From positions 1 to 64,000 of the forward strand of contig MKRJ01000028.1 in the NCBI GenBank assembly GCA_001896885.1: a DNA stretch of 64,000 nt, given 5' to 3'. The notes beneath the pieces are model-generated. The model saw only the letters and a program-made list of their open reading frames with translations. It had not been told where the DNA came from and did no database searches. Origin of the DNA: Rhizobiales bacterium 65-79 (lineage in GTDB: Bacteria; Pseudomonadota; Alphaproteobacteria; Rhizobiales; Rhizobiaceae). A program made the translations under genes and the position numbers. The first letter of the stretch is position 1. The number at the start of each line of letters is the position of its first letter. Positions 25,785 to 32,773 of this stretch are shown piece after piece.

Positions 25785-26320
25785 GGCGAGACCCCGCCGA
25801 GATCGTTGTCGCCGTCGATCGCCGAGGCCCAGGGCTTGGCGATCCACTGCTCGGAAATCGCGCGGATGTCCTTCTCGTCCTCGGCGTCGAGCCCGAGAAA
25901 AGGCCGCGCCGGGATGAACACTGACTGCTTGGTGACCCAGCTGCCGTTGCGGCCGCCGACGCGGAAGCGCAGGCCCTTCTTCGTCTTGGCGCGCACGATG
26001 CCGCCGAGCTGCTGGATGGCGGCGTAGATGACGTCCGTGCCGACCTCGACACCATCGTCGGTGGCGTTGTGTGTGATCGAGCGCACAAGGCGGCCGCTGT
26101 CGGTCAGGGTCTTGCCGCCGTCCGCCATGGCCCGGTAGGAGGCCGGCCAGCGATCGCCGCCGGGCTCCTTCTCTTCCTCGAAGCGCTGCTGGGTGGAGAC
26201 GACCAGGGCGCCGCCGATCGCGTCGAAAAGCGGGCGCGGATGGCCGTAATGCTCGGCCGCCTGGCCGAGGATGGCGAGCGTCTCTTCCTTGCCGGTGATT
26301 TCCTGGCGCAATCCGGTCAC
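25781..26320 (-). CDS. phage virion morphogenesis protein (Mu gpG-like)
   Basis: The 179-aa product matches the gpG/virion morphogenesis family: RPLFDAIGGALVVSTQQRFEEEKEPGGDRWPAS is the signature N-terminal helix and loop, and YAAIQQLGGIVRAKTKKGL with PARPFLGLDAEDEKDI forms the conserved C-terminal half. It likely helps tail completion or head-tail joining. The start is taken as GTG at 26320, which overlaps the preceding small gene; a longer open frame to 26404 shows no similarity. Confidence 0.8.
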   Translation of the reverse strand: MTGLRQEITGKEETLAILGQAAEHYGHPRPLFDAIGGALVVSTQQRFEEEKEPGGDRWPASYRAMADGGKTLTDSGRLVRSITHNATDDGVEVGTDVIYAAIQQLGGIVRAKTKKGLRFRVGGRNGSWVTKQSVFIPARPFLGLDAEDEKDIRAISEQWIAKPWASAIDGDNDLGGVSP

Positions 26321-26496
26321 GGCCGGCGGCCTCCAGGCCAGACGAGCCAGAGCGTGCAGCAGGGCAGGAGATTGATGCAGAGACGCCGGTTCTGCGCGCT
26401 CCAATGCGCACCGACCCAGACGCTGCCGAGCCTGAAGAGAATGCCGGCCGCCATGCGGGCCCTGCCATCGGGGCGGATGCGGCGGCCCTTCGACAC
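26317..26496 (-). CDS. small membrane-anchored phage protein, hypothetical
   Basis: A 59-aa product with GTG start overlapping the DUF1320 stop by one base. It has a basic start (SKGRRIRPDGRARMAAG) and a hydrophobic C-terminal segment (LCINLLPCCTLWLVWPGG). It is held in place by overlaps at both ends, so it is probably translated. Role unknown. Confidence 0.5.
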   Translation of the reverse strand: MSKGRRIRPDGRARMAAGILFRLGSVWVGAHWSAQNRRLCINLLPCCTLWLVWPGGRRP

Positions 26497-26924
26497 TAGA
26501 TATACCCCTTCATGGTAGCCGCCGAGAGGGGCCGCTCGGGGTTGTTGGTGCGCACTTCCGACGCGCCCGAGGCGGCCGGCTCGACGCCGTCGACATCGAG
26601 CTTGACCAGGCCGTTCGCGATGTCGCGCAGGGTCTTCAGCGCGGTGCGGTAGTCTTCCGCGATCTTCTCGTCGGCGACACGGGCATGCGCCTTGTAGATG
26701 GCGATCGCCTGGGAGAGATCGGTGACGATCGCCGGCGTCGTGGAGAGCGGCAGCTTGTAGCGGGCCGCAAGGTAGCCGTCGATCAGCGCGTCGGCGTCGG
26801 CGATCGCGCGGCTGATCAGCGCCTCGTCGATCGTGTCGGAGGCCGACTCGCCGCGATCCGAGATCTCGACGAGCAGCCGCTCGCCGTAGCGGTCGGTCAG
26901 GTTCTGCAGCGTGCAGTAGCTCAT
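26496..26924 (-). CDS. DUF1320 head-tail connector (Mu gp36-like)
   Basis: A 142-aa protein with the DUF1320 signature: CTLQNLTDRYGERLLVEISDRGE at the N-terminus, ISRAIADADALIDGYLAARYKLPL in the middle, and KALKTLRDIANG-type helices. In Mu this is gp36, a head-tail connector. The start at 26924 overlaps the stop of the 30-aa microprotein upstream (ATGA). Confidence 0.85.
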   Translation of the reverse strand: MSYCTLQNLTDRYGERLLVEISDRGESASDTIDEALISRAIADADALIDGYLAARYKLPLSTTPAIVTDLSQAIAIYKAHARVADEKIAEDYRTALKTLRDIANGLVKLDVDGVEPAASGASEVRTNNPERPLSAATMKGYI

Positions 26925-27013
26925 CGCTCCAGCCATTCCCCAATGAGCCATCCCAGCCCAACGCCGACGAGCAGGATGACTATTGCCCCCACGAATCCGA
27001 TGAGACCGATCAT
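26921..27013 (-). CDS. 30-aa single-helix membrane microprotein
   Basis: A tiny frame, ATG at 27013, encodes MIGLIGFVGAIVILLVGVGL plus a short GWLIGEWLER tail: one transmembrane helix with an acidic-basic end. It overlaps the genes on both sides by ATGA. Below usual length cut-offs, it would normally be missed. It is the third in a row of such microproteins. Confidence 0.55.
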   Translation of the reverse strand: MIGLIGFVGAIVILLVGVGLGWLIGEWLER

Positions 27014-27114
27014 CCGAGCCACCATTTGAGGACGAGCCAACCGCCGGCGAAGCCGATCGTGGTGCCAACCGCTGACCCGATCACGTCAAGGAAGAAGATC
27101 CGCGTGAAGCTCAT
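27010..27114 (-). CDS. 34-aa single-helix membrane microprotein
   Basis: ATG at 27114 starts MSFTRIFFLDVIGSAVGTTI and continues GFAGGWLVLKWWLG before TGA. It has one predicted transmembrane helix and a Trp-rich cationic end. The start overlaps the upstream microprotein stop and its stop overlaps the next start (ATGA each), so the three are translationally coupled. Confidence 0.55.
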   Translation of the reverse strand: MSFTRIFFLDVIGSAVGTTIGFAGGWLVLKWWLG

Positions 27115-27215
27115 GCTATCCACCACCACAGAACGAGCGCGAGAGCGGTCATCGACACGGCGCAGCCAATTGCAGCAGCAGCGACCCGGAGGGCGAAGGT
27201 TTGAAGATCGGTCAT
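27111..27215 (-). CDS. 34-aa single-helix membrane microprotein
   Basis: ATG at 27215 encodes MTDLQTFALRVAAAAIGCAV then SMTALALVLWWWIA. It has a short soluble start and one transmembrane helix ending in three Trp. It follows the 139-aa hypothetical gene by 4 bp and overlaps the next microprotein by ATGA. Possible holin-like or entry-related membrane peptides; not matched to a family. Confidence 0.55.
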   Translation of the reverse strand: MTDLQTFALRVAAAAIGCAVSMTALALVLWWWIA

Positions 27216-27219
27216 CCGG

Positions 27220-27639
27220 TCAGCCCCACGCGTGTTCGCAGACACGGCTTCCCACCGGAAGCGTCCGGGCGAAGCCGGCCGCGTCGATCTCGCGGGCGAA
27301 GCGTAGCGCCTCTTCGCTGTCGGCCGTCCACACGCCGAGAGGGTCGACGGCAAGAGTAAAATAGAGAGGCATTGAAACAGGGCTGTCGCCACGCTCGACC
27401 AGCCAGGCAGTTTCAAGAGGTTCCGCATCACCCTCGCGGTTGCGGTATTCGTCATGCATGGCGATGAGCGCCATGAACTCGTCGGTCGGAAGATCCTCGA
27501 CGAACTCGGCGTAGTCGATCGGCGTCATGTCGTCGAAATCGAGCCTCGCGCAGCGCGCCATCAGCCGCGCGTAGGCCGTGTGGGCGGGCGTACCGGTCGG
27601 CCGGGGAAGCTCGCCATTGTCGCTCGAAGGATAGGTCAT
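27220..27639 (-). CDS. phage protein, hypothetical (acidic, 139 aa)
   Basis: A 139-aa acidic protein (MTYPSSDNGELPRPTGT...) with a helical centre, YAEFVEDLPTDEFMALIAMHDEYRNREG, and a C-terminal strand region LYFTLAVDPLGVWTADSEEA. It lies between the gp35-like gene and the membrane microproteins. No family recognised; possibly head-associated by position. Confidence 0.55.
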   Translation of the reverse strand: MTYPSSDNGELPRPTGTPAHTAYARLMARCARLDFDDMTPIDYAEFVEDLPTDEFMALIAMHDEYRNREGDAEPLETAWLVERGDSPVSMPLYFTLAVDPLGVWTADSEEALRFAREIDAAGFARTLPVGSRVCEHAWG

Positions 27640-27754
27640 TGTTCCGCCTGTTGGACGGCCAGCCGCCCCGTCGCTGCAGCTAGCCTTTTGATCGCGCCTG
27701 TCGGCGGGCGCGCCGGGTATTCTGGTGGCGGGCGGCCGAGCTCCCCCGACCCAA

Positions 27755-27771
27755 CCCGGCATCATGCCGGG
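27755..27771 (-). terminator. perfect hairpin CCCGGCAT-C-ATGCCGGG
   Basis: A 17-bp perfect inverted repeat with 8-bp arms lies in the 162-bp gap between the gp35-like gene and the next gene, followed by a second short dyad (GCGCGCTTGCGCGC). No T-run is present. It may limit read-through from the capsid genes. Confidence 0.4.
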
Positions 27772-27801
27772 CGCGCTTGCGCGCCTGCCCGCCGTAACTC
27801 G

Positions 27802-28473
27802 TCAGTCCGCGGCGGCCGGCGCGCCCGGAGCCGGCGCCACCGAGAGCTCGGCGTCGCCGAGGATCAGCTCCAGTTCCTCCAGTGTCGGCGTGAAAGTGAC
27901 GGCGCTGGCGCCGAAGGATCGGCCGGCGCGGCGACGGCCCTTGGCCGGCCCGAGTACGGTCACCGCGCCCGGCTTGCCGTCCTTGCCGAGGAAGGCTTCG
28001 CGCGGCAGCCTCTGCGGCACCGCGCCCGCCAGGGTGACGGGGCCGGTGCCCGGCGTCACCGCCAGCTCGGCGTCTCCCTCGATGAGCTTCAGCTGGTCCA
28101 GCGTCACCTCGATGGTGACGGGATTGGCGCCGAACTGGTAGCCGGCGCGCCGGCGGCCCTTGGCAGGACCGATGACCGTCACCGTCACGGGGTTGTCTCC
28201 CCAGCCGTTTTCGATCAACGCCTCGGCCATGGTGCCGCCGCCGGAAATGAGCGAGGCGGCCTTCTGGTATCGTTCGAGATCTGCCGTTGCAGCATCGCGG
28301 TCGCGAAGCGCCGCAGCCTTGGCCTCCTCGTCATTCTTTTCGGCCGCCGCGACGAGACGGGCATCCGCCTCGTCGACAGCCCTCCTCGCTGCCTCGACTT
28401 TGCCTGCCGCATCATCTGCGAGCTTCGCGCGTAACGCGCTGGCCTTCGCGGATTTGTTGTTCTTCGCCATCAT
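27802..28473 (-). CDS. Mu gp35-like protein with duplicated domain
   Basis: A 223-aa protein. The N-terminal 75 residues form a charged coiled coil (VEAARRAVDEADARLVAAAEKNDEEAKAAALRDRD). Two copies of a domain of about 42 residues follow, VTVIGPAKGRRRAGYQFG...LIEGDAELAV near 96-137 and VTVLGPAKGRRRAGRSFG...LILGDAELSV near 168-212. The GPAKGRRRAG motif is characteristic of Mu gp35/HI1506-type proteins, which usually have one copy. Two in-frame ATGs at the start make either 28473 or 28470 possible. It follows the major capsid gene and is probably a head-associated protein. Confidence 0.7.
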   Translation of the reverse strand: MMAKNNKSAKASALRAKLADDAAGKVEAARRAVDEADARLVAAAEKNDEEAKAAALRDRDAATADLERYQKAASLISGGGTMAEALIENGWGDNPVTVTVIGPAKGRRRAGYQFGANPVTIEVTLDQLKLIEGDAELAVTPGTGPVTLAGAVPQRLPREAFLGKDGKPGAVTVLGPAKGRRRAGRSFGASAVTFTPTLEELELILGDAELSVAPAPGAPAAAD

Positions 28474-28526
28474 TCTCTCCGGGTCTTGCGGTCACTCGGC
28501 AGCGGGCCTGCCGAGGGATCGGAAGA

Positions 28527-28566
28527 CCCGCCGACCTCCCCATCAGGCAGGAGGGAGGCCGGCGGG
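28527..28566 (-). terminator. strong GC hairpin just downstream of the major capsid gene
   Basis: CCCGCCGACCTCCC and GGGAGGCCGGCGGG form a 14-bp stem with one mismatch and a 12-nt loop, starting 20 bp after the capsid stop codon. A hairpin here could stabilise the capsid mRNA or reduce transcription of downstream genes. No T-run follows. Confidence 0.45.
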
Positions 28567-28586
28567 GAACGCCGCTTGCGCGGACC

Positions 28587-29495
28587 CTATGCCTCGGAAG
28601 CGAGCCAGGGGCAGATGAGCAGCTCGGCAGTGCCCTTCCACTCGTTGGTCTCGCCGCCCGAGGCGTATTCGGAATTGAGGAGCTTGCGCGCGGCGCTCTC
28701 CAGCGACGGCGGCACGAGGAGCAGGTTGCCCATGAGGCCGAGCGGATTGCCATGGTCGCCCGTCATGCCGGATAGCCCGGCGCGCGCCGCCTTGTAGTGG
28801 TCGGCATCGAGCGTCTGCTTCGAGCCCCACGCCTGCTGCCAGAAGCCGAAGCCGACATTGGCGCGCGCGTCGGCGCCGTAGACGAACTCCTTCATGAAGA
28901 AGACGTTGTCGTCGGTAGGCCGGTCCTTGGCGACGAAGTCGAAGTCCTTGCGGCGCTGGTAGATCAGCGGTTTGAGTGGCATGCGGGTGTCGAGCAGGAA
29001 CCAGGGCGTGCCCGAGCCGCCATCCGTGTTCGCCTTCGACTGGAGGACGCCGTTCTTGTCGATCACCGGATGATCGGTGTCGAAGAAATACTGGCCGTCG
29101 TAGCAGACGCTGGAGAAGCCGGCGAGGAGCAGCGCGAAGATGAGCTGATCGGGCAGCGCCTCGGTCTGCTGGCCCATCTGCTCGAACATCGGCGTGTAGA
29201 TGCCGAGATTGTCGGTCTCGATGTCGTCCTTGTCGACGGTGACCGTCAGCTCCCAGGGCTTCTCCTTGATGGAGTAGTCATGCTGCATCAGGTTCTGCAG
29301 CGCGCGCGGTCCGATCCACTCCCGCACTCGGGGGAAGCGGCCGAGCCAGCCGTACTTCTGTTCCTTGGTGGTCGCCGGCACCAGGGTGGCGATCCGGCTC
29401 CACATGGTGGTGGCCTTCGCGGTGGCGACGCCGCGCTGGAAGGAGGTTTTGAAGCCGACGCGGAGGCTGTCGAGATTGGCGGCGTTGACGAGCAT
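28587..29495 (-). CDS. major head subunit (Mu gpT-like)
   Basis: The 302-aa major capsid protein of the Mu gpT type. It shows the N-terminal LRVGFKTSFQRGVATAKATTMWSRIATLVPATTKEQKYGWLG, the conserved WELTVTVDKDDIETDNLGIYTPMFEQMG, YFFDTDHPV in the centre and the C-terminal LLNSEYASGGETNEWKGTAELLICPWL. These match gpT across transposable phages. GAGGA precedes the start. It forms the icosahedral shell after proteolysis by the gpI-like protease encoded upstream. Confidence 0.92.
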   Translation of the reverse strand: MLVNAANLDSLRVGFKTSFQRGVATAKATTMWSRIATLVPATTKEQKYGWLGRFPRVREWIGPRALQNLMQHDYSIKEKPWELTVTVDKDDIETDNLGIYTPMFEQMGQQTEALPDQLIFALLLAGFSSVCYDGQYFFDTDHPVIDKNGVLQSKANTDGGSGTPWFLLDTRMPLKPLIYQRRKDFDFVAKDRPTDDNVFFMKEFVYGADARANVGFGFWQQAWGSKQTLDADHYKAARAGLSGMTGDHGNPLGLMGNLLLVPPSLESAARKLLNSEYASGGETNEWKGTAELLICPWLASEA

Positions 29496-29531
29496 GGAAA
29501 AGTCCTCGTTGGAAGGGGTTTAAGCTGCCGG

Positions 29532-29984
29532 TCAGGCGGGCTTGGTGACGCCGGCGACGTAGGCCTGGGCGAGCGTCTCGTCCAAGCGCACCCACACGCC
29601 GAGATCGTCGACGCCTTCGACGAAGCCGGCGATCGAGCGGCTGGCAGTGCCATCCGTCTTGGCAACGGTCTGGTCATCGACGACGTAGCAGGGCTTGCCA
29701 ATCTCGGTGATGCCGATCAGGTCGGTCGAGGCGGAATTGGCGAAGCGGAAGATGCCGGGCCGATAGCGGACATCGAGATCGCCGGCGGAGCCGCCGGAAT
29801 TGTCGACCCGTTCCTCGGCCCGGCCGCAGCCCACCGCTCCGGTGGCCGTGGCGCCCTTGGTCACGTAGCCCGACGAATTGCGCATGACGAGCGCGCCAGC
29901 GTAGATCAGTACGGCGGCGGCGCCTCCAACACGGAGGTCGCCTTCCATGCGGGCGGTATTGCGGTCTGCGGCAAGGGCGGTCAT
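29532..29984 (-). CDS. capsid decoration-like protein
   Basis: A 150-aa beta-rich protein between the protease/scaffold and capsid genes. Features such as GAALVMRNSSGYVTKGATATG and FVEGVDDLGVWVRLDETLAQAYV resemble head decoration/cement proteins in related siphophages. It is probably a capsid-stabilising protein; no experimental basis. Confidence 0.6.
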   Translation of the reverse strand: MTALAADRNTARMEGDLRVGGAAAVLIYAGALVMRNSSGYVTKGATATGAVGCGRAEERVDNSGGSAGDLDVRYRPGIFRFANSASTDLIGITEIGKPCYVVDDQTVAKTDGTASRSIAGFVEGVDDLGVWVRLDETLAQAYVAGVTKPA

Positions 29985-30044
29985 GTCCTGGTCCTTCGGC
30001 TGGCCGGGCGCTTCCGCGCCGGCACTGGTTGATCCTGGTCGCGC

Positions 30045-31211
30045 CTAGAGCGCGATCTCCTGTTCGGCTTCGGCGGCGCGCGTCTTCTTGTAGGCTTCGG
30101 GATCGATGCCCATCAGCGCGCAGACCTGCCGATCCGAATCGGTGAGGCCGGGCTTGCCGTCCTTGTCCTTCGCCGGGGGGTCCACGCGGGCACCGGACGG
30201 GCCGAGCGCCGGCATGGCGTTGACGAGCTGCTCTGTGCGCGCCGGGTTCTCCATGTGCATGGCGACGTACGCATCGCGCATCGGCTTGACGCCGACACGG
30301 CCGGCCTTGATGGCACCGTCGACGAAACCCTCGGCCTTTTCCTTCGCAGTCGCGTCGCGCAGCGTCTTCAGTTCGCCCGCGACGGTGGCGAGCTCTCCCT
30401 GGAGCGCGACGACGGAGGGGTGTTTGGTGATGTCGTCGCCAGTCGCCGGATCGGCCTTCTTCAGCGCGGCCACGCCGGCCAGCACGGTTGCGGCGTCGGC
30501 GCCCTTCTTCAGCCCGGCCGCCTCGGCGATCGGGTCGAGCGTCGCTTGGAGGGCGGTCGAGCCCCTGGCCTGTTCGGCGTGCAGCGCGGTCACCTTCTCG
30601 ACCAGCTGGTCCTCGGTCGTGTTGGCGTCGAGGCCGATCGCCTTCAGCAGCTTTTCAAGCAGGGTCATATCGTTCTCCTGGTGCAGCGCGGCCATGCCGC
30701 GCAGATTGGGCCGGTTGATGAGGGAGGCGCGCAGGATCGCGGTCACCGTGCCGTCGGCCGCGTGCCGAATGGCCGGCGAGATGTAGCGGTAGGCCTTCTC
30801 GCGCATCAGGCGGCGGCCGGTCGGGGTCCATTCGACCTGTCCCCAGATGCCGTCCTGCCGCGCCTGCAGCGCTACGATCCAGCCGCGCGCCGGCGCCGGC
30901 TCGCCGCGCGGCAGGGCGAGATCGGTCGCGTGGTTCTCGTCGAGCACCAGGCGGCCGCCCGCAGCCTGGAGGCTGTTGCGCGCCAGCTCGGCCGCGTCGG
31001 TCACTCGATAGGGGCCGCGCCCGTCATTGCCGGTGAAGGTGCCCGAGGGCGTGAGCTGGATCCACTCCGGCACGCCGTCGCCGCCCGCAGCGATGTCGAT
31101 TGCCGCGCAAAGCGCGACCGAGCCGGCATCCTGGGCGGCGTGAAGCGAGATCAGGTCGGGTGCGTTCCGAAGCATCGGCGAAAAATGGCCGACGCCCGGG
31201 CAGGAAAACAT
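30045..31211 (-). CDS. head maturation protease with scaffold (Mu gpI/Z-like)
   Basis: A 388-aa protein combining a Mu gpI-type protease and an internal scaffold. The N-terminal half carries LVLDENHATDLALPRGEPAPARGWIVALQ (catalytic-region signature) and AYRYISPAIRHAADGTVTAILRASLINRPNLRGMAAL. An internal Met follows at about residue 181 (MTLLEKLLKAIGLDANTTEDQL), from which a shorter scaffold (gpZ-like) could be made, as in Mu. The C-terminal part is coiled coil (VVALQGELATVAGELKTLRDATAKEKAEG). The start is uncertain: ATG at 31211 or 31175, neither with a good ribosome-binding site. Confidence 0.82.
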   Translation of the reverse strand: MFSCPGVGHFSPMLRNAPDLISLHAAQDAGSVALCAAIDIAAGGDGVPEWIQLTPSGTFTGNDGRGPYRVTDAAELARNSLQAAGGRLVLDENHATDLALPRGEPAPARGWIVALQARQDGIWGQVEWTPTGRRLMREKAYRYISPAIRHAADGTVTAILRASLINRPNLRGMAALHQENDMTLLEKLLKAIGLDANTTEDQLVEKVTALHAEQARGSTALQATLDPIAEAAGLKKGADAATVLAGVAALKKADPATGDDITKHPSVVALQGELATVAGELKTLRDATAKEKAEGFVDGAIKAGRVGVKPMRDAYVAMHMENPARTEQLVNAMPALGPSGARVDPPAKDKDGKPGLTDSDRQVCALMGIDPEAYKKTRAAEAEQEIAL

Positions 31212-31406
31212 TCACAGCATGTTGTGCATGGGGGCCGCTTGTCACGAAGGAGGCGCGGGCGGGAGCGCGAAGCGGCGTTGCGACGCGAGGCTGTCACGAA
31301 ACGGCCGGCGGCGTCAATCGGAACGGGAGACCCGAGTTCGTCGGTCCGCATTTCCCCTCGTCGCTAAATTAGTTAGTCTCGGGCCGGGGTTACCGGTGGA
31401 GAAGGC
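31212..31406. promoter_or_regulatory. cargo-entry intergenic region with probable promoter for the plus-strand genes
   Basis: This 195-bp gap separates the minus-strand protease gene from the plus-strand cargo. It contains short repeats of TGTCACGAA (two copies, near 31240 and 31289) and an AT-rich TAAATTAGTTAGTCTC segment at 31365-31380 that may hold a promoter. No gene is seen. Confidence 0.4.
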
Positions 31407-31901
31407 ATGCAAGGCAGTTGCTCTTGGATATGGCAGGCTGTTGCCTGGCTCCGCGACAATGCTGCGGTGATCTCCGCACTCATCGCAGCGGGCGGACTTT
31501 TCTTCAATGGATGGCAGATCAGGGCCGCGGCCCGTGCCCACAAGGCATCGACCCTCGCCCAGATCGCGCTTCGAACCGCGGAGTTGCAATGGCGTACTCT
31601 GGCCACACCGGAATTGCGCGGGCTGCTGACGACGACGCCGAACCCGTCGCCGTTGCGCCAGCAGGAGATTTTCGCGGGGATGGTCATCAATCATTTTGAG
31701 ACAGTCTACGACCTCTACGAACTCGGCGGGATGCCGGAGTCGGCTTGGTCTGCCTTCAAGGCGGATATTGTCGAAACCATGAATCGCGGTCTTTTCGCGG
31801 AGCGCTGGCTGGAGCTCAAGCATCATCATGGGAAGCACTTCCGCGATTTTGTCGAAAAGGAACTCAAGGACGCGAGGATGGCGAAAAAGGAGAAGGGATA
31901 G
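31407..31901 (+). CDS. membrane-anchored protein of unknown function (phage cargo)
   Basis: A 164-aa protein with one N-terminal transmembrane helix (AAVISALIAAGGLFFNGWQI) and a cytoplasmic helical domain with TAELQWRTLATPELRGLL, FETVYDLYELGGMPESAWSAFKAD and HHHGKHFRDFVEKELKD. The layout, a short membrane anchor with a helical domain, resembles small membrane proteins of lysogenic or defence loci, but no family is recognised. It is on the plus strand in the middle of the minus-strand head operon, and its stop abuts the next start, so the two form a small operon. Confidence 0.65.
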   Translation: MQGSCSWIWQAVAWLRDNAAVISALIAAGGLFFNGWQIRAAARAHKASTLAQIALRTAELQWRTLATPELRGLLTTTPNPSPLRQQEIFAGMVINHFETVYDLYELGGMPESAWSAFKADIVETMNRGLFAERWLELKHHHGKHFRDFVEKELKDARMAKKEKG

Positions 31902-32498
31902 ATGAACGATCTGAACCGCTGGCGACCTTTTATGATCGCAGTTTGTGCAACGACGTTCTGTAGCGCCGGAGCCCAGGCAATGGGTTACTGCAATGCCGAC
32001 CATTCCACCGGGCCCATTAAGGTCCAGGGCGTCGTCACGGCAGCGGCCAAATTCTACGAAGCAAGCGCGCATCTCATGAAGATGCTCGAGGCATTCGAGA
32101 AATCGGATCCTGGAAGCGCAAAAAATGAAGCCATAACGGCCGCCGGACTTTTTCATGATTCGGCCACCGATTATGTCAAAACGAAAGACACGTTCGCTAT
32201 TGCGAACTGGGCCTCGGAACTCGACAAAAAAACCATATTCGCAATGGCGGGGGACAATAGTGGACAAGCCGTCAACGCCGTCCTGCAGATCGGCTCTGAC
32301 GGCCCATATGCGCTGATGGAAAAATGTGCGGAAAAGGCGGGGCAACTTGGCAAGAGCGTCAACCAGTTTGCGGCGGAAGCCGGTGACCACCCGACGACCG
32401 TTGAATTCAGCAGATTGCTGAATTCGTTCACGGAGACGCTTAATTTCGGGACGGCCGTCTCGGCGGTCTTCGCAAGTACGAAGCTTGAGAAGAAATAA
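31902..32498 (+). CDS. secreted helical protein of unknown function (phage cargo)
   Basis: A 198-aa protein with a signal peptide (MIAVCATTFCSAGAQA, cleavage near 25) and a mostly helical mature chain (KFYEASAHLMKMLEAFEKSD and VEFSRLLNSFTETLNFG). Codon use is less GC-biased than the phage genes around it, including AAAAAA and ATA codons, a sign of separate origin. It is adjacent to the membrane protein upstream. Function unknown. Confidence 0.65.
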   Translation: MNDLNRWRPFMIAVCATTFCSAGAQAMGYCNADHSTGPIKVQGVVTAAAKFYEASAHLMKMLEAFEKSDPGSAKNEAITAAGLFHDSATDYVKTKDTFAIANWASELDKKTIFAMAGDNSGQAVNAVLQIGSDGPYALMEKCAEKAGQLGKSVNQFAAEAGDHPTTVEFSRLLNSFTETLNFGTAVSAVFASTKLEKK

Positions 32499-32508
32499 TG
32501 CGATTTCT

Positions 32509-32694
32509 TCAAATCTCCGGCAGCATCAGCCCGACCTTGCCGACATTGACGCCGAATCCGGGATCAATCCCGACCGGCGACAGCACCAAGCGGCGCGTGC
32601 CATCCGACGCCCGGACGACCTTCGGCACCATCGCGTCGGCTGGCGGCTCGGCCGAGACGGCGAGCCCGTAGCGGGAGAGGTCGCGCTCCGACGG
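32509..32694 (-). pseudogene. truncated duplicate of the gpF head-gene 3' end
   Basis: The minus strand here encodes SERDLSRYGLAVSAEPPADA...GVNVGKVGLMLPEI, the last 60 or so residues of the gpF-like protein at 34297-34995, without the rest of the gene. Over about 175 bp the two copies differ at roughly 14 positions. With the complete gpF gene, the copies form direct repeats that frame the KAP NTPase gene. It is most likely a relic of the event that brought in the cargo. Confidence 0.8.
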
Positions 32695-32773
32695 CGCGAG
32701 GCTGGCACGGAGCGGCCGGGCGCTGCAATCGGGCTGCGATCGAAGGCGGAATCGGCTAACATCGGAGAAGCAA

